A DNA stretch of 64,000 nucleotides from Oceanobacillus jordanicus (lineage in GTDB: Bacteria; Bacillota; Bacilli; Bacillales; Amphibacillaceae), in assembly GCF_022095695.1 (NCBI RefSeq), contig NZ_JAIFZM010000003.1, positions 248,001-312,000 on the forward strand, written 5' to 3'. Under the pieces are notes generated by a model, which was not told the origin of the DNA, searched no databases, and worked only from the letters and a program-made list of their open reading frames with translations. Of this stretch, positions 8,264-16,662 are shown piece after piece; position 1 is the stretch's first letter; every line of letters begins with the position of its first letter. A program made the translations under genes and the position numbers.

Positions 8264-8899
8264 TTAATCAGATATGTCATGCTTTATAGCATAAATGGCA
8301 AGCTGCGTGCGGTCACGCTGCCCTGTTTTTTGCAAAATATGGGTTAGATGATTCTTAACCGTTCCAACAGACAAGAATAGTGCAGAGGCAATTTCTTTAT
8401 TCGTTTTCCCCTCACCCACGAGCTTTGTAATGGCCATTTCTCTATCAGATAGAGTGACTTCAGGTCGTGGCGTCTCGGTTGAACGCTCTAATAATTTCGG
8501 CATCACTTTTGCTGCCACTTCTTCGTGTAACGTTAGACCACCGTTCATACAGCTATGTACTGCAGCAATTAATTTTGCTGACTCTGAGGTCTTAAGTAAA
8601 AAGCCATTTGCACCTTGCCTTAGTGCTTCCACTGCATATGCATCATCGTTAAAGGTAGTTAAAATGAGTATCTTAACATGGGGCCACTTTTGTTTAATTA
8701 CGCTTGTGGCTTCTATCCCATTCATCACAGGCATCCGTACATCCATCATCACAAAGTCAATAAGATGCTTTTCCAATATGTGAATGGCTTCCTGTCCATT
8801 TGCCGCTTCATGAGCTACTGTTATCTTCTCATCCTGCTCCAAAATAACCTTAAGACCTTGTCTTACTATGACTTGATCTTCTACAAGTAAAACCTGCAT
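8264..8899 (-). CDS. lnrK: NarL/LuxR-family response regulator, LnrK-like
   Basis: A 211-residue DNA-binding response regulator. The receiver domain has the acidic pair VED near residue 8 and the phosphate acceptor Asp53 in MMDVRMP; the switch residue lies in ILTTFNDD and the lysine in LLKTSES. The C-terminal 60 residues are a GerE/LuxR helix-turn-helix (NKEIASALFLSVGTVKNHL). GGGGGG lies six bases before the ATG at 8899, which I prefer to the one at 8905. It follows the kinase gene by about 11 bases. It probably activates the exporter genes downstream. Confidence 0.88.
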   Translation of the reverse strand: MQVLLVEDQVIVRQGLKVILEQDEKITVAHEAANGQEAIHILEKHLIDFVMMDVRMPVMNGIEATSVIKQKWPHVKILILTTFNDDAYAVEALRQGANGFLLKTSESAKLIAAVHSCMNGGLTLHEEVAAKVMPKLLERSTETPRPEVTLSDREMAITKLVGEGKTNKEIASALFLSVGTVKNHLTHILQKTGQRDRTQLAIYAIKHDISD

Positions 8900-8910
8900 T
8901 CTCATCCCCC

Positions 8911-9996
8911 CTAACCCTCACTGGGAATCATCCCCGAAACCACAAATTTGTTGTTCGTCTGTATCACTTCCAAGCTTCCACCTAGCTCACCAACACGCTT
9001 TCTCATCATCGATATGCCAAAGCCTTCTTTAAAAGAAGTTGCTTTATGTAATGAATTTTCGATTTCAAATGCAATAGCTCCTGTAGCTGATTTGCCAAGT
9101 GTTACACGCACTTCCCTTGTTTGAGCATGACGCATGGCATTCGTCAGCGCTTCTTGAATAACTCTGTATAATGCAACGCTCTTATCATTAGAAAGTGAAG
9201 CAGAGAGAACACCTTGTTTCACGGTGAATTGCACCATAATATGACTTTCTGCTTCAAGTTTACGAATTAGATGTACAACAGTGGCAATTCCTTCGTTCTC
9301 CTCAATATTCAGGGCTCGGACCGCTTGCCTTGTTTCCTCAAGGCTCTCTGTCGCCATCCGCTTTAACTCTGTATAATCCTCTGTTTTTCGCTGGATGGAG
9401 AGCATTTCCAGTTTCATAATTAATGCTGTAAGCCGGTGCCCCACCGAATCATGAATATCTCGCGCTATTTTGGTGCGCTCTTCTAATCTTGCATCCCGCT
9501 CTGCTGCTAAATTCAGCCTTTTAACACTGCGATATTCCCCACGTAGTTGGTCATATAGCTGACGCATTTCCTCTCTTTGTGTAACGATCATGGAAATCCT
9601 TGCTGCCAAAATATATAGAACAAGAAGGACCAAGATTCCTTTTACAGTCAATTGATCGTGTAAAGTAAGAGAAAGTAACGAAAGAAGTAAACCAACAGTT
9701 AATACAATCCAGGATCTTGGCTTAAGAATACGATAAATCCCGTCTAAAGAATAAAAGTAGAAGAGAGTCATTGTCCAAAATACATCATCTTGTCCAGCTA
9801 CCAAGAAATGCACCATCCCAATCCCAAAAAGGAAAATGTTTAGAGTGATAGGGAATTTTCCCATAGTCAGGAAAAAATATACCGCAAGTGAAGCAGCAAA
9901 AAACAGGATACTTACTGAAAGAAGGTTACTTCCCAATGTAATCATACATATCCATAGTATGCTAAGAACACTAAATCGAAGCCAAAATATCCTCAC
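8911..9996 (-). CDS. lnrJ: Sensor histidine kinase (HisKA_3), LnrJ-like
   Basis: A 361-residue membrane kinase that would phosphorylate the neighbouring regulator. The first 130 residues form five to six membrane segments with very short loops, so it probably senses a ligand in the membrane. Then come a linker helix, the HisKA_3 dimerisation box ERTKIARDIHDSVGHRL with phospho-His182, and an HATPase_c domain (NAMRHAQ, GFGISMMRKR). The start is GTG, with GGGGAA seven bases upstream inside the end of the amidohydrolase gene; the gap between them is two bases, so they are co-transcribed. Confidence 0.87.
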   Translation of the reverse strand: MRIFWLRFSVLSILWICMITLGSNLLSVSILFFAASLAVYFFLTMGKFPITLNIFLFGIGMVHFLVAGQDDVFWTMTLFYFYSLDGIYRILKPRSWIVLTVGLLLSLLSLTLHDQLTVKGILVLLVLYILAARISMIVTQREEMRQLYDQLRGEYRSVKRLNLAAERDARLEERTKIARDIHDSVGHRLTALIMKLEMLSIQRKTEDYTELKRMATESLEETRQAVRALNIEENEGIATVVHLIRKLEAESHIMVQFTVKQGVLSASLSNDKSVALYRVIQEALTNAMRHAQTREVRVTLGKSATGAIAFEIENSLHKATSFKEGFGISMMRKRVGELGGSLEVIQTNNKFVVSGMIPSEG

Positions 9997-9998
9997 GT

Positions 9999-11303
9999 TT
10001 ACATTCCCCGTTGTTGGATCTTTTCTAAAAATGATTTAAGAACGTGAACCGTTTGAATACAGTCACTTAACTCAGACCATTCATCAGGATGGTGGCTCAC
10101 CCCATGAATACTTTTCGTGAATAGCATTGCAACAGGTATTTTTTCCCCCACAACCATTGCATCATGCCCTGCCCCACTTGGTAACCGAAATGGAGTTACA
10201 TCCTTGGATCGGATCGCTTCTTCCAAAAGGTCCTGCGTTTTCTCATTAATTGGTACTGGCGATACACGCATTGTTTCATGGTATGTAATCTGTGTGTTGT
10301 GAGCGGAGGCAATCTCCTCACCAGTTTGCCTTACCACCTCAATTAGTTTATTTCGAGTCTCTTTGTGAATATCTCGAATATCCACATATAGAGTTACTTT
10401 TCCGGGGATTACGTTCACACCATTTGGTTCCACGTGGAGTTTTCCAACTGTCGCGACCGCACTATCACTAACAGTGGCTGGTAAGCTGGCTACCTTTGTA
10501 ATAAACGCAGAGGCTGCTACTAGTGCATCCTTTCTGTCATGCATTGGTGTATTTCCTGCATGTCCTGCTTCCCCAGTAAATGTCACTTCAAGCCAACAAG
10601 GACCTGCAATCCCTGTTACAATGCCACAGGGCAGGTTTTCTTTTTCCAAGCGCTTTCCTTGTTCAATATGGACTTCCACGAACATTTCAATCGTTTCTTC
10701 AGCCCGTTTCGCTTTAGGATAGTCTCCTGCAGATAGGCCTACATCTTGCAGTACCTCTGAAAAGTTCTTCCCGTCACTATCCTTTAACTTTTTCTTAGCT
10801 TCCAAATTGCCAAAACCCATTAGGCCTTCACTACCGTTAAAGCCACCATTGAAACGAGCCCCTTCTTCGTCACTAAAGATGACAACTTCATATGGCTTTT
10901 CCGGCTGGTATCCCGTTTCCTTCCAGGCTTCTGCTACTTCTAGTGCAGCAAGAACCCCTAAGGGCCCATCAAACTGACCGCCGTTTGGCACACTGTCTAC
11001 ATGAGAGCCACTTAAAATGGCGGGTAAATGATCTTGTTTACCAGCAAGTCGACCGAACACATTACCAGCCTCGTCACGATGGACGGCAAGACCAGCCTCC
11101 GACATCCAAACTGCAACCATATCCTTTGCTTGCTTCTCTTCCTGAGAATAACCAGGGCGGTTTGAACCTTTATCTGCGGTGAGGCCAATTTCGGACAGCG
11201 CCGCAAATCTTGCTGCCATTCTTTTTCCTGAGATACCATCATAATTCAGCGTATCTTTATAAGAATCCATTAATTTATCGTAAAACGTATCCTTCCAGCT
11301 CAT
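9999..11303 (-). CDS. M20-family N-carbamoyl-amino-acid hydrolase / allantoate amidohydrolase
   Basis: A dinuclear zinc amidohydrolase, 434 residues, of the AllC/HyuC (L-carbamoylase) branch of M20. Metal ligands visible from the ATG at 11303: His101 in GSHVDSVPNGG, Asp112 in FDGPLG, Glu146/147 in FSDEEGARF, His212 in VHIEQG, and a late histidine in GVSHHPDE. The dimerisation domain (about 215-330) is present. GGAGG lies seven bases before the chosen ATG; the upstream in-frame start at 11339 lacks one. Substrate (N-carbamoyl amino acid, allantoate or ureidoglycine) cannot be fixed. Unusually, it heads the operon of the lnrJK-like two-component genes. Confidence 0.85.
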   Translation of the reverse strand: MSWKDTFYDKLMDSYKDTLNYDGISGKRMAARFAALSEIGLTADKGSNRPGYSQEEKQAKDMVAVWMSEAGLAVHRDEAGNVFGRLAGKQDHLPAILSGSHVDSVPNGGQFDGPLGVLAALEVAEAWKETGYQPEKPYEVVIFSDEEGARFNGGFNGSEGLMGFGNLEAKKKLKDSDGKNFSEVLQDVGLSAGDYPKAKRAEETIEMFVEVHIEQGKRLEKENLPCGIVTGIAGPCWLEVTFTGEAGHAGNTPMHDRKDALVAASAFITKVASLPATVSDSAVATVGKLHVEPNGVNVIPGKVTLYVDIRDIHKETRNKLIEVVRQTGEEIASAHNTQITYHETMRVSPVPINEKTQDLLEEAIRSKDVTPFRLPSGAGHDAMVVGEKIPVAMLFTKSIHGVSHHPDEWSELSDCIQTVHVLKSFLEKIQQRGM

Positions 11304-11435
11304 ACGAAAACCTCCGTTTCTTTTCATTAAACATATCAAAAATATCAGACATTGAAAATATGAAGTGCGTGAAACATCGTAATCTTAAAAAGTCTTTTAG
11401 CTAATGCTAGATACTATGTAACACCCTTCTAATGG

Positions 11436-11471
11436 TAAAAGGCGAATGCGAAATACATGCATTCACCTTTA
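11436..11471 (-). terminator. Terminator of the ECF transporter operon
   Basis: AAAGGTGAATGC and GCATTCGCCTTT form a 12-base stem at the end of the last gene, followed by T residues on the minus strand. Confidence 0.85.
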
Positions 11472-12299
11472 GTAAAACGGGTTATAGAAGCGACTGCCAT
11501 CATAAAACGTTATGACCAATGACAGAATCAGTAAAACCACACCCGTAACGATTGTAATATAATCTGCCCGTCGAAAAGCTGTGGCATTGTACCACGTACG
11601 CTTTTTCTTTTTCCCAAATCCCCGGAGCTCCATCGCATTACTAATTACTTCGATTCTTTCTAAACTGGAGAATATTAATGGCATCACAATTACTGCTGCA
11701 TTTTTTATTCTTTTTGTCAGTTTTTCATTTTTAGACAGGTCTGCTCCTCTAGCCTGTTGTGCTTGGGCAATGGTTCTGAATTCACGTTGGATATCCGGGA
11801 TATAACGTAAAGTCAAGGATACCGAATAAGCGATTTTATAAGGTACGCCAATACGATTAAGAGAAGAGGCAAACTCGCTTGGATGAGTTGTAACAATAAA
11901 TAATAGGGCTGCAGGTATAACAACAAAATATTTTAACGTGATATTAAAGTGATAAAACAACTGCTCTAATGTAACATTATACCTGCCTGCTATTTCCCAA
12001 AGGACATGGCTCGTTCCATAAATTTTGACTCCCTCTTGAGGAGAGAAAAGGTATATTGCAATATTATTCAATAATAGAAAAAACAAAATAAACATTAAAA
12101 CGAAACGGATCTCACTTATTTTTACTTTAGATAATCTAAAGATAACAAAGCTAATGACAAGTAAAGCCAAAAGGATCCACGTATCATAGGTGAGCATGGC
12201 AGCTGTCGACCAGCAAAGAAAAATAATCAACTTTGTTGCACCAGAAAGTTCGTGGACTCGAGACTGCTTCTTTATGTAGGCGAGCATTTCTACTGCCAT
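11469..12299 (-). CDS. ECF transporter T-component (EcfT)
   Basis: The transmembrane coupling subunit of an energy-coupling-factor importer, 276 residues, with about five to six membrane helices. The coupling motifs of the CbiQ/EcfT family are recognisable: QAQQARGADLSK (about residue 180) and ERIEVISNAMELRGFG (about 215-230), whose Ala/Gly-Arg-Gly cores dock into the ATPases. It overlaps the end of the double-ATPase gene by ten bases and closes the operon. Confidence 0.9.
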   Translation of the reverse strand: MAVEMLAYIKKQSRVHELSGATKLIIFLCWSTAAMLTYDTWILLALLVISFVIFRLSKVKISEIRFVLMFILFFLLLNNIAIYLFSPQEGVKIYGTSHVLWEIAGRYNVTLEQLFYHFNITLKYFVVIPAALLFIVTTHPSEFASSLNRIGVPYKIAYSVSLTLRYIPDIQREFRTIAQAQQARGADLSKNEKLTKRIKNAAVIVMPLIFSSLERIEVISNAMELRGFGKKKKRTWYNATAFRRADYITIVTGVVLLILSLVITFYDGSRFYNPFY

Positions 12300-13993
12300 G
12301 TTCTCACCTCTCTATCATAGGCAATAAAACGGGCTACAAACTCTCCTGGATCCGCAATCTCGGCCCGGACAGCCAGTTCGAATAAGGAGGTGACCTTCAA
12401 GTTAGTAGCATGAATAACTGCTTGATTCGTTAAGACATTTACTGCTGTGTCATCTGCTATCTTCTTTCCTTGGGCAATCGCAATGGCACGGGGTGTGTAT
12501 TCAAGCATAAGGTGCATGTCATGGGTAATCATGATAATTGTTATGCCCCGTCGATTGAGATCCTCTAGAAATTCCATTATCTCTGTATAATGGCGGAAAT
12601 CTTGCCCTGCGGTTGGTTCATCAAGGATGAGTACCTCTGGCTCTAACACTAGAATAGATGCTATGGTAACTCGCTTTTTTTGTCCAAAGCTAAGTGCGCT
12701 TATCGGCCAGTTTCGGAAAGGGTAAAGTCCGCAAATGCGTAGTATTTTTTCTACTCGCTCCTTGATAAGATTATCTGCTATTCCCCGTTTAACCAGTCCT
12801 AACGCAACCTCATCATAGATTAAATGCTTGGAAATCATCTGGTTCGGATTTTGCATAACCATTCCAATTCGCTCAGAGCGTTGGTGGATACTATCTGACG
12901 TAATATCTTCCCCCTTATAAAGAATTCTGCCACGTTGTACCTTTTCAAAACCGACGATTAACTTTGATACCGTTGATTTTCCTGCCCCATTTTGGCCAAC
13001 TATGCTGACCATTTCCCCTTGATGAATGGTAAAGGACATATCTTGGATAGCGGTCTTTCCAGTATCGTAAGCAAAGGTTACATTATCAACTTCAAGGATG
13101 GGAGAACTGCTTTCATTCAGTTCTTTATGAGGGCGATCCTCATACCAATCCTGTAACTTTCCTTTATTTATTTCTATGGTATCAGGATGTGCTGGTTTCA
13201 TTGCTTCTGTAATCGTACAACCAGCATATTTCATTGCCCTAATGTATAGTGGTTCTCGAATATTATTCTCCAACAATACTGTTGATGATAGTAATTCATC
13301 AGGGGTGGAATCTGACACGATTTCCCCATCATTTACAACAATGATACGATCCACATCACGATATAATACATCCTCGAGACGGTGTTCAATCATGATAATC
13401 GTTTTATTACTTTCCTTGTGGATTTGGTCAATGAGCGCAATGGAATACTTCCCTGTTGCTGGATCAAGATTTGCAAGTGGCTCATCAAATAAGAGTACAT
13501 CCACATCATCAACCATGACACCACCAAGCGAAACCCGCTGTTTTTGCCCTCCAGATAGTTGGTGGAGTGAGGACTCTAAATAATTTTCCATATTTACTAG
13601 CTGTGCTACTTGCTCCACCCTCTCTTTCATTTGCTCGTTTGCTACAGCGTCGTTTTCTAGTGCAAAGGCAATATCCTCACCAACGGTTAGTCCAATAAAC
13701 TGTCCATCTGGGTCTTGCATAACGGTCCCAACCACTTTGGATAACGTAAACAGGTCTAGCTCTTTTGTTTCCATGCCTTTAATCGTAAGGCTTCCTGCTA
13801 TATCTCCTTTATAAGCGAAAGGAACAAGACCATTTATACAATGTGCTAACGTACTTTTCCCAGAACCAGATGGGCCAACAATTAATACTTTCTCACCTTC
13901 GTATATGGTTAAATTAATATTTGTTAGTGACGGCTCTGTTTGACTTCGGTATTTAAATGTAAAATCTTTAAATGAAACAATTGGCTTTTTCAT
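12290..13993 (-). CDS. ECF transporter double ATPase (YkoD-like)
   Basis: Two ABC ATPases in one 567-residue chain, as in YkoD, replacing separate EcfA1/A2. The first half has Walker A GPSGSGKST near 41, LSGGQKQR near 143 and DEPLANLDP near 170. The second half has GQNGAGKST near 333, LSFGQKKR in place of the canonical signature, and DEPTAGQD near 460. The second signature therefore has F for the usual Gly/Ser, as seen in some ECF ATPases. The start has AGGAG seven bases upstream. It lies 54 bases downstream of the S-component gene. Confidence 0.92.
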   Translation of the reverse strand: MKKPIVSFKDFTFKYRSQTEPSLTNINLTIYEGEKVLIVGPSGSGKSTLAHCINGLVPFAYKGDIAGSLTIKGMETKELDLFTLSKVVGTVMQDPDGQFIGLTVGEDIAFALENDAVANEQMKERVEQVAQLVNMENYLESSLHQLSGGQKQRVSLGGVMVDDVDVLLFDEPLANLDPATGKYSIALIDQIHKESNKTIIMIEHRLEDVLYRDVDRIIVVNDGEIVSDSTPDELLSSTVLLENNIREPLYIRAMKYAGCTITEAMKPAHPDTIEINKGKLQDWYEDRPHKELNESSSPILEVDNVTFAYDTGKTAIQDMSFTIHQGEMVSIVGQNGAGKSTVSKLIVGFEKVQRGRILYKGEDITSDSIHQRSERIGMVMQNPNQMISKHLIYDEVALGLVKRGIADNLIKERVEKILRICGLYPFRNWPISALSFGQKKRVTIASILVLEPEVLILDEPTAGQDFRHYTEIMEFLEDLNRRGITIIMITHDMHLMLEYTPRAIAIAQGKKIADDTAVNVLTNQAVIHATNLKVTSLFELAVRAEIADPGEFVARFIAYDREVRTWQ

Positions 13994-14047
13994 TATTTAC
14001 TCCTAGGGCTATCTTTAATTTCTGCGACGTCCAATGTGTTAGACGCC

Positions 14048-14596
14048 TTATTCCTTAGAAAGACTGTTGCCTTGACTGCGTGTTTTTGCATAGACAACAA
14101 GTAACAATGTACCCAGGATTCCAACCATTGCAATATTCGATATTGCTGCGATAACACCTTGAGTAAATACTTTATTGGCAGGCTCTGCATAGATCAGAAT
14201 ATCAAGGATAGGAGCTACTAAAATCCAGCCGACTGCTTGGACAGAAGCCTGTATCACATTAAATAAAAGAATTTGTTTGGAAGCAAACACACCTGCTTCG
14301 ATATTGATTCGTTTGGCAATAAGTCCAATAAAAAATCCAACAAACAATGAAACCAATACCCAGCTCCACCAAACAGAGCCATATGAAATGGCATCCTTTA
14401 AAGCGTGCCCGATAAATCCGATAAGCGCTCCTGCTATCGGACCAAAGATAACGGCCATCAATGCGAGAAATGGATAGGTTGTTTCCACATACGTATTTGG
14501 TGCAATGGGTATGGAGGCAAACCTTCCTAAAATAACATAGATTGCTGCTCCAATCCCGATCGCTACAATTGTTTTAACTGATAACCCTTTATTCAT
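14048..14596 (-). CDS. ECF transporter S-component, UPF0397 family
   Basis: The substrate-binding membrane subunit, 182 residues with about five to six helices. It opens [18 protein letters not shown] and has SIAPNT followed by [18 protein letters not shown], both characteristic of UPF0397 proteins (as in B. cereus). AAGGGG lies eight bases before the ATG. It sits between a SAM hydrolase gene (27 bases upstream) and the ECF ATPase. Members of this family lack a firmly known ligand; the methionine-type T-box in front of the operon suggests methionine, S-adenosylmethionine or a related molecule. That is inference. Confidence 0.85.
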   Translation of the reverse strand: MNKGLSVKTIVAIGIGAAIYVILGRFASIPIAPNTYVETTYPFLALMAVIFGPIAGALIGFIGHALKDAISYGSVWWSWVLVSLFVGFFIGLIAKRINIEAGVFASKQILLFNVIQASVQAVGWILVAPILDILIYAEPANKVFTQGVIAAISNIAMVGILGTLLLVVYAKTRSQGNSLSKE

Positions 14597-14623
14597 TTGT
14601 CGTTTCCCCTTTTTATTTATTTT

Positions 14624-15478
14624 TTAATTATAATGGATACTCGAAGTTTTGCGAATACTTATTTTCCAATCGGCCCCTGTTTTAATGTGATATGCCTTAG
14701 CAAAGGAGCCTTGGTTAAGTGCCACTCCCAACTTATCCAATGAATTCACATAGATTAGCGGCTCACCAAGTCTACTGTCAGCAAAAGAACGGCCAAATGT
14801 CATAATGTTTTTATATACTTGTTGTTGATTGTTGGTGATCGTAACTTCTAAGGAATCGCCATATTGAATGGTTGCCTCTTTAAATAATCCCCGATTAATA
14901 TTGGTCCACAGATTTCCGAAACGAATATCAAGTATATCGATATTTCCGATAATTACTTCCTTTTCTATTCGTGCATCTGGTTTTGGTAACTCCACAATGT
15001 CCTCCACATTTATAATTGGTCCCACCTGCTCGTAGGTAATAATATTCGAAGCAAGCCTAGCCCCCGTGTATGCATAGACATCCCGGCCATGGAAGGTATA
15101 AGACTCTCCTGATCGTGGCAAACGATTTATCTTCTCATCAATAATTCTAGCTTCCTTAATGCCAATATGATGCTTAATATGTGTCAGTGTCCCATTATCA
15201 GGCGTTACGATATATTGATTATCTGCTGTCTTCACAACAATGCTTAAGCGATCTGTCCCTACACCCGGGTCAACCACTGATACGAAGACTGTCTCTTCAG
15301 GCCAGTAGGTAACCGTTTGGTATAATCTGTAAGAAGCCTCCCATATGTTGTATTCCGGGATGTCATGGGTAAGGTCAAATATTCTTAAAGCCGGGTTAAC
15401 CGAAATGGCTACTCCATACATCGCACTTACTGCCCCATCACTAATTCCAAAGTCTGTTTGTAATACTAATTTACTCAT
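14624..15478 (-). CDS. SAM hydrolase (S-adenosylmethionine hydroxide adenosyltransferase, DUF62)
   Basis: A cytoplasmic enzyme of the fluorinase/DUF62 fold, known members of which split S-adenosylmethionine with water into adenosine and methionine. The 284-residue protein has the N-terminal LQTDFGISDG, the middle VVDPGVGTDR and TPDNGTLT motifs and FHGRDVYAY, that is the Asp-Arg-His set associated with water activation. GGAGGG lies nine bases before the ATG at 15478; the longer frame to 15526 would start inside the leader terminator. It is the first gene behind the T-box and heads the ECF operon. Confidence 0.9.
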   Translation of the reverse strand: MSKLVLQTDFGISDGAVSAMYGVAISVNPALRIFDLTHDIPEYNIWEASYRLYQTVTYWPEETVFVSVVDPGVGTDRLSIVVKTADNQYIVTPDNGTLTHIKHHIGIKEARIIDEKINRLPRSGESYTFHGRDVYAYTGARLASNIITYEQVGPIINVEDIVELPKPDARIEKEVIIGNIDILDIRFGNLWTNINRGLFKEATIQYGDSLEVTITNNQQQVYKNIMTFGRSFADSRLGEPLIYVNSLDKLGVALNQGSFAKAYHIKTGADWKISIRKTSSIHYN

Positions 15479-15501
15479 TGTGTACACCCTCCATTTATGT
15501 T

Positions 15502-15826
15502 TACTAATATAAAAAAACCACGCCATTACCGAATAAACGATAAGGACGTGGTTGGTTTAACGTGGTACCACCTTACTTCACCGTCTGCTCACACAGACAG
15601 TCTCATCAAGTACGACAGGTAACATCCCCCTGTATATACTGTGGTATTGATAACGAGTACCAAATCTCGTCGGAACCTACTAGTATAAGACATACGTTCA
15701 GCACGAAACTCGTGAGGCCATTGTTCAGATTCGTATTTATGCTTCTTTTCAGCGACTGAAGCTCTCTGTGAAAAATAACTAAATCTTACTTTTCCCCGTC
15801 AACGTTTTAATTAATTAAATTAAGAT
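15502..15826 (-). ncRNA. T-box leader, methionine-type specifier likely
   Basis: A tRNA-sensing leader in front of the SAM hydrolase-ECF operon. Seen on the minus strand: AGTA near 15797, AGAGAG apical motif near 15757, the T-box AAGGTGGTACCACG at about 15561-15574, and a terminator whose ACCACG and CGTGGT arms are followed by T7 near 15515. The specifier region reads CTGAACAATGGCC; ATG (15719-15721) or AAT could be the codon. The base matching the tRNA discriminator is T in TGGT, which pairs with A73; tRNA-Met has A73 while tRNA-Asn has G73. This favours ATG, methionine. Confidence 0.9.
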
Positions 15827-15833
15827 TAAAGTT

Positions 15834-15862
15834 ATTATAAGCAGAAACTCCCACAAAAGCAA
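15834..15862 (-). promoter_or_regulatory. Promoter of the T-box operon
   Basis: Minus-strand TTGCTT (15857-15862), a 17-base spacer and a perfect TATAAT (15834-15839), with the leader beginning shortly after. Confidence 0.8.
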
Positions 15863-16244
15863 GTGTATTTTTTAAATATAAGTTATTTTCTAAAAACACC
15901 TCTTCAATGCGCTCACATTTCATCATTAATTGACTATGTGGGGTCAGAAAATATGTAACAAAAAAATTTATCTTTTTCACATCCACAAAACCCAATAGAG
16001 TCCCGCGAAAAAAGGACTAGGAACAGCCGCTAAATCGCTAAATCCCAACTACATTATAAAGGGTAATTTTACCCAATATAAAGAATCCTGTGAATATTGT
16101 ACCATTTTTTGTAAATTTCAGGCTATTTTCGGTTTATTTGTTGTATACTATAGGGGACAGTCTATGCAGGGTGAGCTTCGGTCAAAGCTGTAGAAGTACT
16201 TCTTTTACTTGGCGACAAAAATCTGGTGAAAGGGGTTGAACAAA
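15863..16244. other. Intergenic stretch without a gene
   Basis: Between the T-box promoter and the small toxin ORF I see no gene. A perfect GGGTAATTTTACCC palindrome is at 16061-16074, and a TATACT -10 followed by a purine-rich start lies near 16147 reading towards the toxin ORF. The frame read on the minus strand at 15807-15995 covers the T-box promoter and is not a gene. Confidence 0.6.
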
Positions 16245-16331
16245 TTGATTCCAATTGACACAACTCTTGAGTTGATGTTTTTGTTTGCCACACTCGTATT
16301 GTTAATCGTTAACAGCCGAGAAAAAAAGTAA
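16245..16331 (+). CDS. Small holin-like (type I) toxin candidate
   Basis: A 28-residue peptide beginning at TTG 16245 (GGGG nine bases upstream): hydrophilic start IPIDTTLEL, a membrane stretch MFLFATLVLLIV, and a charged end NSREKK. Size, layout and the polar tail match the putative holin-like toxins of Firmicutes (relatives of TxpA/BsrG types). A long leader from about 16155 and a strong bidirectional hairpin directly after the stop also fit a type I toxin mRNA. TTG at 16236 is possible but too close to the ribosome site. Too short for homology to be certain. Confidence 0.6.
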   Translation: MIPIDTTLELMFLFATLVLLIVNSREKK

Positions 16332-16370
16332 GCTACCCTGCCGACGGACGGGAACATTACTTTTTCGTTT
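16322..16370. terminator. Bidirectional terminator at the end of the toxin ORF
   Basis: AAAAAGTAA pairs with TTACTTTTT around an inner CCC-TG-CC / GG-AC-GGG stem with a GACG loop; T runs lie on both strands. It can end the toxin mRNA on the plus strand and an antisense RNA on the minus strand. Confidence 0.75.
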
Positions 16371-16460
16371 AAGAAGTCGCCTCACCCCCCAGAGGATAGC
16401 TGTCCGATCCGCAAGTTGCCGCTTGCGGATCGCTTTCTGAGGGTTCAACTAAATGAGATC
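16325..16460 (-). ncRNA. Antisense antitoxin RNA candidate (RatA-like)
   Basis: On the strand opposite the toxin, a perfect ten-base stem GATCCGCAAG / CTTGCGGATC (16406-16415 with 16422-16431) is flanked by CTCAGAAAGC and GGACAGCTATCCTCTGG and runs into the shared terminator, so the RNA would overlap the 3' end of the toxin transcript. This is the txpA/ratA arrangement. The 5' end is not fixed; no strong promoter could be assigned. Confidence 0.45.
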
Positions 16461-16662
16461 AAATAAAATCGCCATTTAAATAGTATTGCCTCTTCTTAAA
16501 AATTATTCATCTGATTTTTTTTGGACGAATGTGACAAACTCTTCCGCTATGCTTAATTAAATCCTATCATAACAAGCCTCCGGCTGCTACTTGAAAATAA
16601 AGCTGTAACACATATTTAACATCTCTATTCCCTCATTACCTCAAAGTGTAAACAAGCTTTCC
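16461..16662. other. Intergenic, nothing assigned
   Basis: AT-rich DNA with no open frame of note between the antitoxin candidate and the DNA glycosylase stop. A promoter for the antisense RNA may lie here. Confidence 0.5.

Noticed and set aside
15719-15723. AAT as T-box specifier (asparagine)
   Set aside because: The discriminator-pairing base is T, matching A73; tRNA-Asn carries G73. Kept only as an alternative.
15807-15995. Minus-strand ORF of 62 codons
   Set aside because: Covers the T-box promoter and start of the leader; no ribosome site.
16061-16074. GGGTAATTTTACCC palindrome as an operator
   Set aside because: No gene or promoter is close enough to assign it to.
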